NCBI RefSeq assembly: GCF_010183535.1
Contig: NC_071330.1
Span: forward strand, 12,319,717 to 12,383,716
Length of the DNA stretch: 64,000 nt
Direction of reading: 5' to 3'
Source: Caenorhabditis remanei
Taxonomy: Eukaryota > Nematoda > Chromadorea > Rhabditida > Rhabditidae
A program made the translations under genes and the position numbers. Each line of letters opens with the position of its first letter. Position 1 is the stretch's first letter. The notes below the pieces were generated by a model that was not told the origin of the DNA, ran no database searches, and was given only the letters and a program-made list of their open reading frames with translations. Shown piece by piece: positions 23,701-34,174 of this stretch.

Positions 23701-24752
23701 ACATTTAAAATTGAATCAAAATGTGAATATGTATGATAATTTAAGCATTTTTACTCTTTTTTAATTTCAAAAAAAAATTGGTAAAAATGGGTACCCATTT
23801 TTGAATCTGGGTCGACCGGGCCGGGCCGGTCCAAGAGAAATTTTGGCCCGGCCCGGCCCGGCCCGGGCCGGCCCGATTTTTGACAAGTCTGGTTTTTGGT
23901 AAATGAAGTTCTTACAACGACGCGGTAGAATCGTAATTTCGTCTGGGGAGTATACGAAGTCCTAAAAAATTGAAATGCTTAACATTCTTTCTTATTCTTG
24001 ATCTTTTTCGATAACTCTTACATTCAAATTTTCTGAGTGGAAGAATGTATTTTTCAACTCATCAAAAATTGTTTGGTCGTATTTCACAAATTCGTAGCAT
24101 CCAAATAGACGAGCCTTATGCTTGTTCAAATACTCTTTGAACTCTTCTGGAATTGGTTTGCTCTGAAAGAAAATTTGAATAGTTCATGAAATGTAAACTC
24201 ATCGAGAAAATCCCACGTACAGTGTCCCTGAAAGCAGTGTACGTCGCCACCTGGAAATGCAAGAACAATTCTTGTTTACAGTAAAATAATTCTCCTTTCA
24301 AATTTCGAAACTTTGTGGGAATCATCTGAAAAAAAACCATATTTAATAAATTTTAAAAGCAATTAAACTGACGCGTCCCGTTTCTATCCACTTCAAATCA
24401 AATCTTAGATGATGCGGATATAAATCCCAGTATCTTCTCAAATCCGACTCCAACTCTTCAGCCGTTCCGTACATTCCTGAATAGTTTGAACTTTGTCTTG
24501 GTTGACGTAAATTTGCTTTTATTTGTGGCAAAAACTATGATTTTCAATGATTTTAAATGATTTCTTTTACTTACGAATGTTATTATTTGAGTTATTCATG
24601 ATAATTCGAATGAAATCCAATGCACCCCGATACCCGAACAGACCCATATTGTGGTATTTTTTTAAAAGTTGCTTCGGAATATATTCGCAAATTACAGAGT
24701 TGAGATTTGCTAGATAATCGATATACTGAGATCTTTCGTATCTTGTCATCAT
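20719..24752 (-). CDS. Large coiled-coil protein with C-terminal RING-type finger (paralogue 1)
   Basis: Sixteen exons on the minus strand: 24752-24575, 24476-24373, 24325-24312, 24250-24217, 24162-24022, 23961-23916, 23538-23450, 23403-23273, 23129-23045, 22998-22468, 22369-21750, 21681-21544, 21497-21297, 21250-21130, 21084-20845 and 20802-20719. They sum to 918 residues in frame. The N-terminal ~450 residues are unrecognised. Residues ~560-700 form a long K/E coiled coil. The C-terminus has the finger C-x2-C-x10-C-x2-C-x4-H-x2-C-x10-C-x2-C ('CYICFEE' ... 'CPYC'). Coiled coil, linker and finger match the proteins at 29.7-32.1 and 34.2-36.3 kb. A ubiquitin-ligase-type role is inference. Weak points are the 14-base exon and the junction 23273/23129; a stop plus AATAAA there would instead give two genes. 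One intron holds a hAT-like element. Confidence 0.65.
23567..23891. mobile_element. hAT-like MITE with GGGCCGG tips, perfect 8-bp duplication
   Basis: Terminal inverted repeats CAGACTTGTCA / TGACAAGTCTG, with GC-rich blocks ('CGGCCCGGCCCGGCCCG') directly inside both ends. The flanking direct repeat is GTTTTTGG at 23559-23566 and 23892-23899. No coding capacity. It sits inside an intron of the coiled-coil RING gene. Removing it and one duplicate leaves a 44-base intron, typical for this genome. Confidence 0.85.
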
Positions 24753-25482
24753 CTGAAAACAGATACATATTTATTAATTGCTGAAAAAAGTAAAAATTTA
24801 CCTTGAATTACTATATTCAATCTGACACGAAAAACGATATTTCTTGAAATCCACGTGGAGTTTGTTGGCACCGAAAACTGTGTGAAAGTACGTGTTGGTG
24901 TTTGCGGAACGTCACTGCGTACCGTATTTCATACTCAAAATCAAAATTATTTTTGGAAGTTGACAAATCATTATTTAAATCCAGAAGAATAGGACTATTG
25001 CTAATATTTATGTTCTACTTATTTATTAAAGAACAAGGTGAATTTTTTCTAAATTTGTAGCATTTTTTCTGGCGAAAATTCGATTCTACCGTGATTTTAG
25101 CTCGTTTTTCTATGAAAAAGATGTTTAAAAGCAAAATCGTTCAACAAAAAACTTGGCGAAACGGTTACATATAAGAAAACCATGAACTTATTCTGCAAAA
25201 AATGCGTTAACTTTTGAAAAAACGTCGGTGTCTTCACCGAAATCCAAGTGAAAATTAGAGAAACATACTCCAAATTTCTCTTATAAACAGCCAGAAGATA
25301 TTTTTCTAAAAATAAAAACCATTCATAAAATGAACAAAATTAACATGGAAAAAACTGGGTGACACAGTATTACAGTTATAAAAAACGATTCAAAATATTC
25401 GAATTGAGAAAATTAAGGAGCGAATAAAATTAATAATTAGGAATGATAATTCTGATGATAACCATGATGATACGGCGGCGTT
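24753..25482. other. Intergenic and 5'UTR, shared upstream motif
   Basis: Lies between the coiled-coil RING gene start and the 3' end of the LIN-15B-like gene. It holds a probable 5'UTR exon (about 24805-24860) and the motif at 24866-24932, listed separately. The remainder is AT-rich with no feature seen. Confidence 0.45.
24866..24932 (-). promoter_or_regulatory. Upstream motif shared with the LIN-15B-like gene
   Basis: About 66 bases, nearly identical to 29252-29317. On the gene strand it reads 'GGTACGCAGTGACGTTCCGC' followed by 'ACTTTCACACAGTTTTCGG'. It lies about 115-180 bases upstream of the start codon on the same strand in both cases. It could be a promoter element or the remnant of a duplicated promoter. 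Confidence 0.6.
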
Positions 25483-28400
25483 CTATTTCGAAGATCGGTT
25501 GGTTACCTGAAAACGAAAGAAAAATCTTTCTAAATACTCGCATCTGACCTACACTACAAACCTGTTTCTTTTTGCTTGGCTCCCAATTTTCATCCGAATC
25601 CTTTCTTTTTCTAGATTTTTTTGCAGATGACGTGGATTCTTCTGGAAGATTCTTCATTGGCCATGTTGAATCTGGGGAATAATCCGAGTCATCTGGATCG
25701 TAATCAGACTCCTCGCCTTCATCTAGAGACTCGTTTTCTTGGCCTTTTTCTTCCGATTCCTGTGGTTTCGAAACGTATTTCTGTTCCTCGCTCATCAAAT
25801 AATTGTATTTATTCAAAAACTCGTTGAGCATTCGTTGAAGAGTCGATAATTCTAGCTCTGGCATCAAAAGTGTTACAGTATCCATCATCTTCTGAATCTT
25901 CACCGGTTCACCACCAAGATCTGATTCAGCCGAGCACAATTTCTTATAAATCTCTCTATGAGTTTCCTCAATATGATTGTTGCATACATATATATTGGTT
26001 TTCCTCATGAGCGCCTCGGCTTGACGAACATTGATTGATTCTCCAACGAGGCATCCAATGATAATCAGTAGTCGATCACATTCTCTTCTGAATGATTTGA
26101 TATCTCCTGGCCCTCTCAATAGCCTACAGATTGTACAGCGACGATTTCTAGGGGTAGATAGATCGTAGGAATTAGTCAGTTCTGGGTTCAATGGATCTAC
26201 TTCGTCCTCGTCATCTTCTGGAACTCGAGAAGGTTCTTCCTTTACTTTTGCAACTTTATTCCATGATAATTGGGGTCTCGTTTCATTCTCTTCTCTTACA
26301 TTCTCATATTTGATGAAGAATTCGAAAAGCGCCTCTTGAAACTCATCTTTTGTCATTCCAGGATTCAGATGTGCTACAGAATTAAACATATTCTCGAATA
26401 GCTCCATAGAACACGAATAGAGATCTTTCGGGGCCTTTAGCTCCAACTTTTCATAAATCTCCTCAATCGTCTCCCAAATATGACAGCTGCATACATAGAA
26501 CATATACTTTCTCATCATTTCTTCGGCGCACATAACAGTGAAAAAACCTCTGGACAGACATCCAAGAACAAGTATAAGTCGTTCAATTCTTCGTTTGAAA
26601 TACCAGAGTAATTCAGAAGCCTTCGAATCATTACAAATACTGCAATGTGAACGTGTGCGAGGCTTCGATTTATGTTTAGTTGTCGCAGTTGTCGTATCAA
26701 AATGTGGTTCTAACGGATTGAATGACTCCAATTTCACATCTGATTCCTCAATCGATGATGGCAGCAAGGTTGGCACAAAGATATGAGGCTCCGGTTTATT
26801 CGAGACGACTTTTCTGATAGTTTGAAAATATGGTGTTTTCGGTTTTCGTGTTAACCCATCCAACTTCTCAATCATACTGTAAGTAATATCGTCTTCCGAC
26901 GCTCCTTTTCCTCGAAACTCTTGATGAGATGCGGCGAGATTCAGACTTTGTTCTAGTTGTTGTCCTGAATACATCTTGCTTAATCTATGAAGTTTTCCGC
27001 CGTCCGAAAAGTAGAAGGAGGCATCGATGGAGACTGCTGGACACGAAAAGTATTCTCTCGCCATCACAGATAAAAACTCGAATTGAGATTGACGCTCCGC
27101 CCACCAGAGAAATGGACAATCAGACTCTTCAGGACGTTCTCTCATTGAAAATTGTCGATAAATCGTTATTTCTGAGCTGATAAAAGTGATTCGCTCTCTC
27201 GAATTCATCATCGTGGCATCCAGAATACCAGAATGTACCGTCCATTTCCAATCGGTATTGACGAACTCTTCGATGACTAAATTCTCCAAATATTTCCATT
27301 TTTCCTCCGGGAAAATGTCAGTGTATGAGAATAAAGGATCCAATAAAACAGCTACTTCATAACTATTTCCAGAATAGTTCCCGAAGGATAAATCCAACAA
27401 TTCTTGAACTTTCTCTTGTTGAAATAGAAATTCCCTATCAATCAGTCGTCGTAATCCTTCGATTGCAGGTATAATTTGAGAGATAGAACTACTCGGAGTG
27501 CTCAAAGATCTACAGTAGTACACGCATTGTCTAAGGAGACGTTGGAGATGAATCAGATGATTGAAGACCATATCGGTCATGTATAGACGGATTTTGTATT
27601 GTTCGCAGAAGTCGATGAATGATTCGTGCTATAAAAATTTGGAAAATTATTTTGAAATCTTTCCAAAAAACTAACAAGAAGAAGACATTTTGTTAGAAAA
27701 ATGTAGGTGCTTTCCCACGAATCATTGTCCATTGATGGCAGGTTTGTTTCTTGATTCCTCGCAGATTGAAAGCTGGAAAAAAAGTAAATAATAGATGAAC
27801 TAACAAGAAAAACAAATCGTCCATACTTTTCAAACATCCGATATAAATCCGGACTTCCTTTTATTAATCGAATAAATCGTCTCAATACATCCAATCCATG
27901 TGAAAAGATGTCAATTCTCAGCAAGTTCGTCACAAAATTCGACATATTACGATAGAAACAGGTATGAAATTGGTTCACAAGGTCTCTAGACCCATTCATT
28001 CGGAGGATTTCCTGATTCGAACCGACTAAATAACTGAACATGACATCTCGAAAAGAGTAATTGTTTACTGCACGACGAATTGTATTGAGAGTGTTGATGG
28101 CGTCAATTCTGGAAAATAAAAAGAATAATGCAACTTTTAACAACTTTTTCACAGTCAAAAGCAATAAATATGCAGTAGAAACTAAAGGATTCTGTTAATT
28201 TTGACCTTTTGGCCCCGTTCAGTGGTTTTTCTCCAATTTCTTTTGATTCCGCACAAATTCTTTTCCGAAATTATTTGAATTTTGAAAACTTCGGAACTAA
28301 TCTTTTTCCGAGAAAATTTCTTGGAAATTTCTAAAAGTTCCGAAAAAAAAGTTTTCGTTTTTTCGGTTTTTGGAAAAAAGAGGAATTTCAAACAAAAAGA

Positions 28401-29137
28401 CTGGCGAAAAACTTTAAATGTTCGCTTTGACGGTTCCTGTTATGCCAATTTCAAGTATTTTACTCGTTTATCACCACTTATTTTTTGATTTTTAGGCGGC
28501 AACCCTATGTGAAACGAAGGAAGCTCAGGTTGGAAAAAAAATGTGGAGAAAACTCACCTATTATCTGAAATTTTCTTCAAATAGACCGCGTTCTCTCTTT
28601 CATAAATATCCTCAAAATAGTGAATCGAAAAAACGAGAAATTTCTCATCCAAATCATCATAAATATCAATTGTCAAACTAATCGGTCCAATAGTCTTCGG
28701 ATAATTAATTAAAGGTTTAACATAGTGTTTCTCCACGTATTCCGTCATTGAATTTTCAGTCGGAATGTTACATTTCGGGTTGAAATGACGGATGAGGTCT
28801 TGAAATGTTGAATCTCTTGACACTTCCAATGGAATTCCTTCACTTATCAAGAAATTAGACAACAATTCGACGAATAGTGGATCTGGTATAGAAGTTGGTG
28901 GAGTAGAGAATTTCGTTCTCCGACTCAATTTCTCAATCGGATTTTTTGCATAGAGAAACTGTGTGAACGTGGTGGCTATCGGTTGATTTCTAAGCATTCC
29001 GGGCGGTTCTCTTGTTTGGGCGGTTGGGGATGATATCCTGAAATAAATATTTTTTTTTCAAAAAGAAAAACAACGACTTACATTGAGTCATTTTGAAGAC
29101 TCGTGTCTTGCCGCGTGGTATTTGAGGAACATTGCAT
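25483..29137 (-). CDS. LIN-15B-like protein derived from a hAT transposase
   Basis: Six exons on the minus strand: 29137-29082, 29037-28558, 28108-27827, 27772-27676, 27628-25562 and 25506-25483. 1001 residues in frame. Residues ~50-480 have the layout of a hAT transposase: 'LIRHFNPKCNIPTENSMTEY', then 'GPISLTIDIYDD', an insertion region, 'DSWESTYIFLTKCLLL', and 'LLDPLFSY'. Two copies of a LIN-15A/B-type zinc motif follow, each C-x2-C ... 'YVC'-x-x-H ('CSICND' ... 'CSCHI' and 'CTICRL' ... 'CNNHI'). The tail is acidic and ends in a basic patch, 'KKSRKRKD'. In C. elegans LIN-15B is a nuclear chromatin repressor of the synMuv class; a similar role here is inference. The final 24-base exon is uncertain. 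Confidence 0.75.
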
Positions 29138-29251
29138 GATTTTCTATACCTGAAACGAGCCATTTTGATATTTCACTAATTTATCGTATTCAAATAAAAT
29201 ATTGAAACGAAAAATGAGCATAAATAAATAAATAGTCAAAAACAATATTTC

Positions 29252-29317
29252 GGCGCCGAAAACTGTGTGAAAGTGCGTATTGGTTTTTGCGGAACGTCAC
29301 TGCGTACCGTATATCAT
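29252..29317 (-). promoter_or_regulatory. Upstream motif shared with the coiled-coil RING gene
   Basis: Counterpart of 24866-24932, same strand, about 115-180 bases upstream of the LIN-15B-like start. The first exons of the two genes are otherwise unlike. Confidence 0.6.
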
Positions 29318-29329
29318 TCACTTTCTAAT

Positions 29330-29520
29330 CAAAAATAGTGGCACAGAGGGCGGAGCTAACAAAACGTTGCCAACTACAAAAATAAAGCTCCATTTATGAT
29401 CTATGCACTCCATTAAAATCGATATTGTGAGACTATCAGGGAGGCAGTTTCACAGTCACAAACTGGACCATTTTCAACTGAAAACTGCGAGTGTCGCATT
29501 CTTTTTCCCAGTACTGTAGC
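29330..29520. repeat. Partial MITE of the CAGTACTG type
   Basis: Contains 'GTTGCCAACTACAAAAATAA' and ends 'GACCATTTTCAACTGAAAA' then CAGTACTGTA, as in the right half of the elements at 17.2 and 33.5 kb. The left half is missing. Confidence 0.45.
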
Positions 29521-29584
29521 TTATGGGTTCGATTTTCTTATTCAATTCAATTTAATCTGATTTTCAACGCCTCTTGGAGTAGTT

Positions 29585-29669
29585 CAAAAGGAAGCAGATC
29601 TGCACAAATCCTCATTTGAGAATGTTGGACGATGAAAAGTATCCGGAAAATATAATAATTGAACTGTAG
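29585..29669 (+). pseudogene. Orphan finger-tail exon fragment
   Basis: On the plus strand a short frame reads 'KRKQICTNPHLRMLDDEKYP' and reaches TAG at 29667-29669. The matching segment at 36464-36562 on the minus strand reads 'CPNCHLRMLDDEEYPEY', which looks like the end of a finger domain. Here the second ligand cysteine is a proline. No upstream exon was found, so both look like gene remnants carried in the inverted duplication. Confidence 0.45.
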
Positions 29670-31020
29670 GTGTTCCATTTTCTACAAAAATTATGTCATT
29701 CAATTAGATAAGAAAAAAGTCTGTTTTATTAAATTATCTCTGAAAATTACAATTTCCAACAGTTATTAATATTATTATTAACCATTGACTCCTTGGTTGG
29801 TTTGAACCATTCGCAGCAGTGTGGACATGTCCTCTTCGTCTTGAACCATTGTTGAGCACAATCCAAATGGTAGACCTTATTACACGTGGCACACTGGATC
29901 GTCTTCTCATCTGACTCCCGGAAGACGTGACAGATGAGACAGTCCGTGTCTGGAATTCCTTGAGCATCGGAGGGGAGTTTGTCAATTTCATCGAAGTAGA
30001 TTCTCAGGAACATCTCAGAGAAGCAAGGGACTCGTGGGAGAGGGAAGAGCTCAGAGTTGTCGTGGGTTTTCTGAAAATGGAAATGTCATGGAATAGTCTT
30101 AAAACAAAGACTGTTTTCCCACCTTGATTTTCTGAATATTGATCTCCAAAGTGTCCAAATAAATATTTATTGTTTTCTCCATTCGAATCAATTCATATTC
30201 TGCCACCTTCACGTTCTCCGAGCTATTAGAAATCGTTTGCACTCTGAAAATTTAATAATGGTATGTCTGTATATCTGGATGTCCAACTCACTTTTCAGCC
30301 ATTTCTTTCATTTCATTCAGAATTTCTTCCCTCGGAAAATCGTCCTTCATCTTCTGGAGCTCATCGAGATTCAGGAAATCGTCGGCGGTCTCAGGGGTGG
30401 ATGGTGTCTTCTTGGACTTGTAAATTTCTAGTTGGAGTTCTTGATTCTTTCGAATAAGTCTGAAAATATCAATTTCAATACATTAGTTTCCTCCGAAAAC
30501 TCACTCTTTCTTCTCAGCTCTCAACTGCTTCTCCACCGTTTCCTTCTTTAAAATCTTTGCCTTCAGCCTTTCGATTTCCTCGGCTTGTTGAGCTTGAGCG
30601 GCTAGTTTTCTGAAAAAATCAATAATTTTCCAGATATTTCATCTCAAAACTAACCTATTCATTCTCTGCATTTCCTTCTCCATCTCTTTCATCTTCCTCT
30701 CCAACTCATCAGTTCTCTTCGCTTTCTTCTCGAATCTCTCCGCCTTATTCACTGCCAACTTCATCTCTTCTTGAGCTTCCCGACAGTGTTTACTTGCATT
30801 CAGAAACTTCTTCTTGTAGTCTGTCATATCGAGAATCTCAGTCTTCTTCGTTTTGACTTCTTCTTCATATTTCTTTTCCTTAGGCTCTGATTCTGAAGTC
30901 GTCATCTTCTCAGCAGATTCCCTTCGTTTTTTCATAATTTCTTGAAACAAGGGAAATGAAATTGATCCTTCTTCTGCTGCTTCTCTCATAACCTTCCAAA
31001 ATGATTCCTCGGAGATTCTG
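29590..31020 (-). repeat. Left arm of a large inverted duplication
   Basis: Pairs with 35065-36565 in opposite orientation, spacer about 4.0 kb. The last exon (324 bases in both copies), the preceding exons (121 bases in both) and the 48-base intron between two exons are nearly identical. Identity fades towards the N-terminal half of the coiled-coil exon. Confidence 0.8.
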
Positions 31021-32065
31021 GAGTCTTCTTCAACCTCCGTGACCATTGGCTTCTCCTCCACAACGCCTTCTCTCCGTCTTCTCATCGTCTCTTCAACCAT
31101 TGAAATCTCTAACTTTGCTTTACTCACAGTTTCTTGAAACTCTTGATTTAATTCCTTGAATGTTCTGACTCTAGGGAGATGTTCCGAGGTTATAGGAGTA
31201 TTCTGATCTTGACCATCTTCAAACTGCTCATCTCCCACTAACTCCAGATCCAATGTCCTTGTCTCCATATTGTTTCCGTTCCCATTCAGTCCTGCTAGAT
31301 ACTCTTGAAATGTCAGTTTCTTTTCGTTGACTTCTTGGGTAGACGTCCCTTTTGGAGTCACATCAGTTACTGGCGCTGGAACTAGGCTTTTTGAAAACCC
31401 GGTCACTTTTTCTTCTAGTTTTTCCAGATTTTCCGTTGCAAAATTTCCATTATCCTCTCCAATTTCCAGTTCATCTGATAGCTCCTGAAGTCCTGTCGAT
31501 TGACTTCTGACTACCTGGAGCTCATCCGCTTCTTGGAGACTCTTGCACTCATCGAAGTCAGACTTCTCTACTAATGAAATTGCAGGATCCGATTTTTGAG
31601 ATTCTGGAGTCTTCTTCTTCAAGTTCCCAATGAAAGAATGCACTCGATTGAAAATGTTTCCTAACCGTCTGGTTATCGATTTTCTCTCAGTAATCGCTTT
31701 GGTGGATTCGACCACTTCTGATGAATCTGGATTCCCAGAAGAAGTTTCAGAAGTTTCCTTCAATTCAACATGATCGTGTACCAAAGATTCTCCTGGCTCC
31801 GCGGATGGAGATTCGAATTCTGAAGACGACGACGTCATCTCCCCGATTCTCACAGCATTCGGAATCTTCCTCTTCTTTGCGAGTCTCCGCTGTTGAAGTT
31901 GGAGTTTCCGGCGTTTCGCTGCTTCACGCTTCTTGGCGTATCCTGGAAAAGAAGGACTATGTGTTAGGATACGGGATGGTTTTTAAACTTACGGGAATTG
32001 AGAGATTCCTCGTTCAGAGAGTCATCTGAGGAGTCGAAAGATGTGGATGTGGTATCCAAGACCAT
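29747..32065 (-). CDS. Coiled-coil protein with C-terminal RING-type finger (paralogue 2)
   Basis: Six exons on the minus strand: 32065-31993, 31942-30655, 30609-30505, 30459-30292, 30243-30123 and 30070-29747. 692 residues in frame. The N-terminus is serine-rich, then 'KKREAAKRRKLQLQQRR', an acidic low-complexity middle, and a long K/E/M coiled coil (~370-560). The finger near residues 629-669 is C-x2-C-x11-C-x2-C-x4-H-x2-C-x10-C-x2-C ('CLICHVF' ... 'CPHCCEW'), a C4HC3 arrangement with a tryptophan as in E3 ligases. Binding of an E2 is inference. The C-terminal half is nearly identical to the plus-strand gene at 34.2-36.3 kb, but this copy has one extra 45-base intron (30504-30460). TTTTCAG upstream of the start suggests a 5'UTR intron or spliced leader. 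Confidence 0.8.
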
Positions 32066-34174
32066 CTTCAGGTGTTTAAGGTTTTGAGTTGTGAGCTCTG
32101 AAAAACGGGATTAGTTTGGAAGAGTCGAAAACAAAAAATTTTGAAAAGCAATATGCCTTAAGGAAACAGAGAAGTCAGGTCGAAACCGTGGAAAATTGAG
32201 AAGTGAGAACAAAGAAAGTCAACAGGCAAAAAAAGAATAGAATCAAAATGAATAGAAGAACTACCAAGCTGGAACGTATAGATGGGATGTGTGAGTGAAT
32301 GAGAAGACAGACGGCGGGGTCAATGGGATTAATAAGTGAATGAGAAGATGTTGTCATTCTCGAAAATCAATATGATACAGGTGTATTTGAAAATATTGAT
32401 AGACCTAGGAGGTCACCATAGAGGATGGAAGTGTGTGAGGTGAATGAATGAGATGGGAATGACTGAATGAAAGAGGAGTGAACCACCATAACATCTCTGG
32501 TAGGAAGGGGATAGTGTGACTGCGTTCTTTGTGTTTGGGATAATAGTGGTATACTGAATAAACCAATCAAAGAAACCGAAAGAAATATAGATAAGATTAA
32601 AAAATAGATAGAGACAGTGAAAAAAGATTTCAGGTAATTCAGAAATAGACTGTGCTTGTAGTAGTGACCCAAAGACATCGATCGAGATCAAGATTGCAAA
32701 TTTTAATTTGTTTACATAAATGCAAACTATGTATGTAAATTGTGACTAATTGAAAGAAAGTTGGTAAATATACAGGTGGAATTTCAGTAAGCATATTTTT
32801 CAAGCCGTAGTACTACATCGAATTCTAACTGAAAACTGCGTAGTATGAAACAAGATGCATTGAGAAAGTACCACGATCTGGAGAAACGGATAATAGGAAA
32901 CTGCAGAAGATTCTATTGACGGCGATGACCACGGAGAAGATTCCAGCCATTACTGAGATTCTGCACATCGCCCGTCTACAGTAACCCAATTCATTGTCTC
33001 TCTAAATTCCTTTTTGCAAGATTCCTCTTTTGAAATCAATAATCCAATATTTCTATTCCTGATCATTCTCTTAATTCCATCTTTCTTCAGTACTTCTTTA
33101 CTCTTTAAATTTATGTCATGGCCTAACTTATTTGGATCATATTTCATAGTTTTTTTGTAACTCCCGAAATGAATCGTGAATTCAGCATTCGCATTTTCAG
33201 AAAATCAGAATTCTATCGATATGAATCGGTTTTTGTTTTCACTGTCCGCCTGATATGCCAACAGATGTAGAAGATGACCCAGTGAGAACGGGTCAGACTT
33301 ATTTTTGGAGGACTCACTGACTCACACTCGCACTGGTGTGGAGTTGCTGTCAATGTTTGGAGAACATACTACACTTTGACGTCCCACAGAGCAGGATGAA
33401 ATGGAGGGTACCAGATGAACGAGATATGTACAGTACGCAATAAGATATACAGTCTTGGTTTTCAACTGAAATTTTCATCTGAAAGTTGAACATTTTCAAC
33501 TTTGGGAGTATGGCATGGTATCACTGATTGTGATTTCCTCTTCAAATGAACTAATTTCAGTGCAAAAGATAGTGATTTTTGAGCTGTCCCCTTAAAATGA
33601 CCATAGATCTATAGGGAGTGCAAAAAGTTGTCAACTACAAAAAAGGAGTTCTACCTTTGAACTGTCCACAAACAATTTACTTATTATGATATGCAGTGAT
33701 ACCATGACACCCTCTCAAAGTCGGTCATTTATAACTGAAAAGTTCAAAGTTGTCAGAATTATGGCCCTCACTGTAAGTCGCAAAGTTTGTTCAATGTATT
33801 TTTTAACCCAAATATTCGATCTATGTTTCAAAGTAGCCAAACTTTTTCTCGCAACATTTCTTTTCCCGTTGACTCTTATTATAACGTTTTTCTAGCAAAT
33901 ACGCTTTCAGAAGACGCGATCTCTCCTTCTCTGACCTTACTTATCGATTGTTCTTTCCTCAGACGCTTTTCCATCTTCACATCTGCGTTATCGCGTCATC
34001 TAGTCTTCCCAAACTCCGCCCACTTCCGCGTCTTCCTCACGATGAGTTCTCCCAGTCAACACCCATCTCATTATTCTCATTTCCCTCCTATCGTTTGGTG
34101 ACTTTCCTCTTCCTCTCTCATCCCCCTGTTACTACTCACACCTTTCTTCCTGTTTCAGAATTCTTTCCTTTAAA
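32066..34174. other. Shared intergenic region between divergent RING paralogues
   Basis: 2.1 kb between the two head-to-head genes, so it should hold both promoters. 32.15-32.70 kb is purine-rich on one strand ('GAATGAG' runs). A MITE lies at 33480-33745. 33.8-34.15 kb is T/C-rich just before the plus-strand gene. A short frame at about 32895-32990 ('LTAMTTEKIPAITEILHI') has no splice support and is left uncalled. Confidence 0.45.
33480..33745. repeat. Palindromic MITE
   Basis: Arms carry 'GGCATGGTATCACTGATT' and, inverted, 'GCAGTGATACCATGACACC', with 'TTGTCAACTACAAAAAA' inside. Same broad family as the element at 17.2 kb. Confidence 0.55.

Noticed and set aside
32895..33150. Short frames between the divergent RING genes
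   Set aside because: No start, splice or composition support; at best a remnant.
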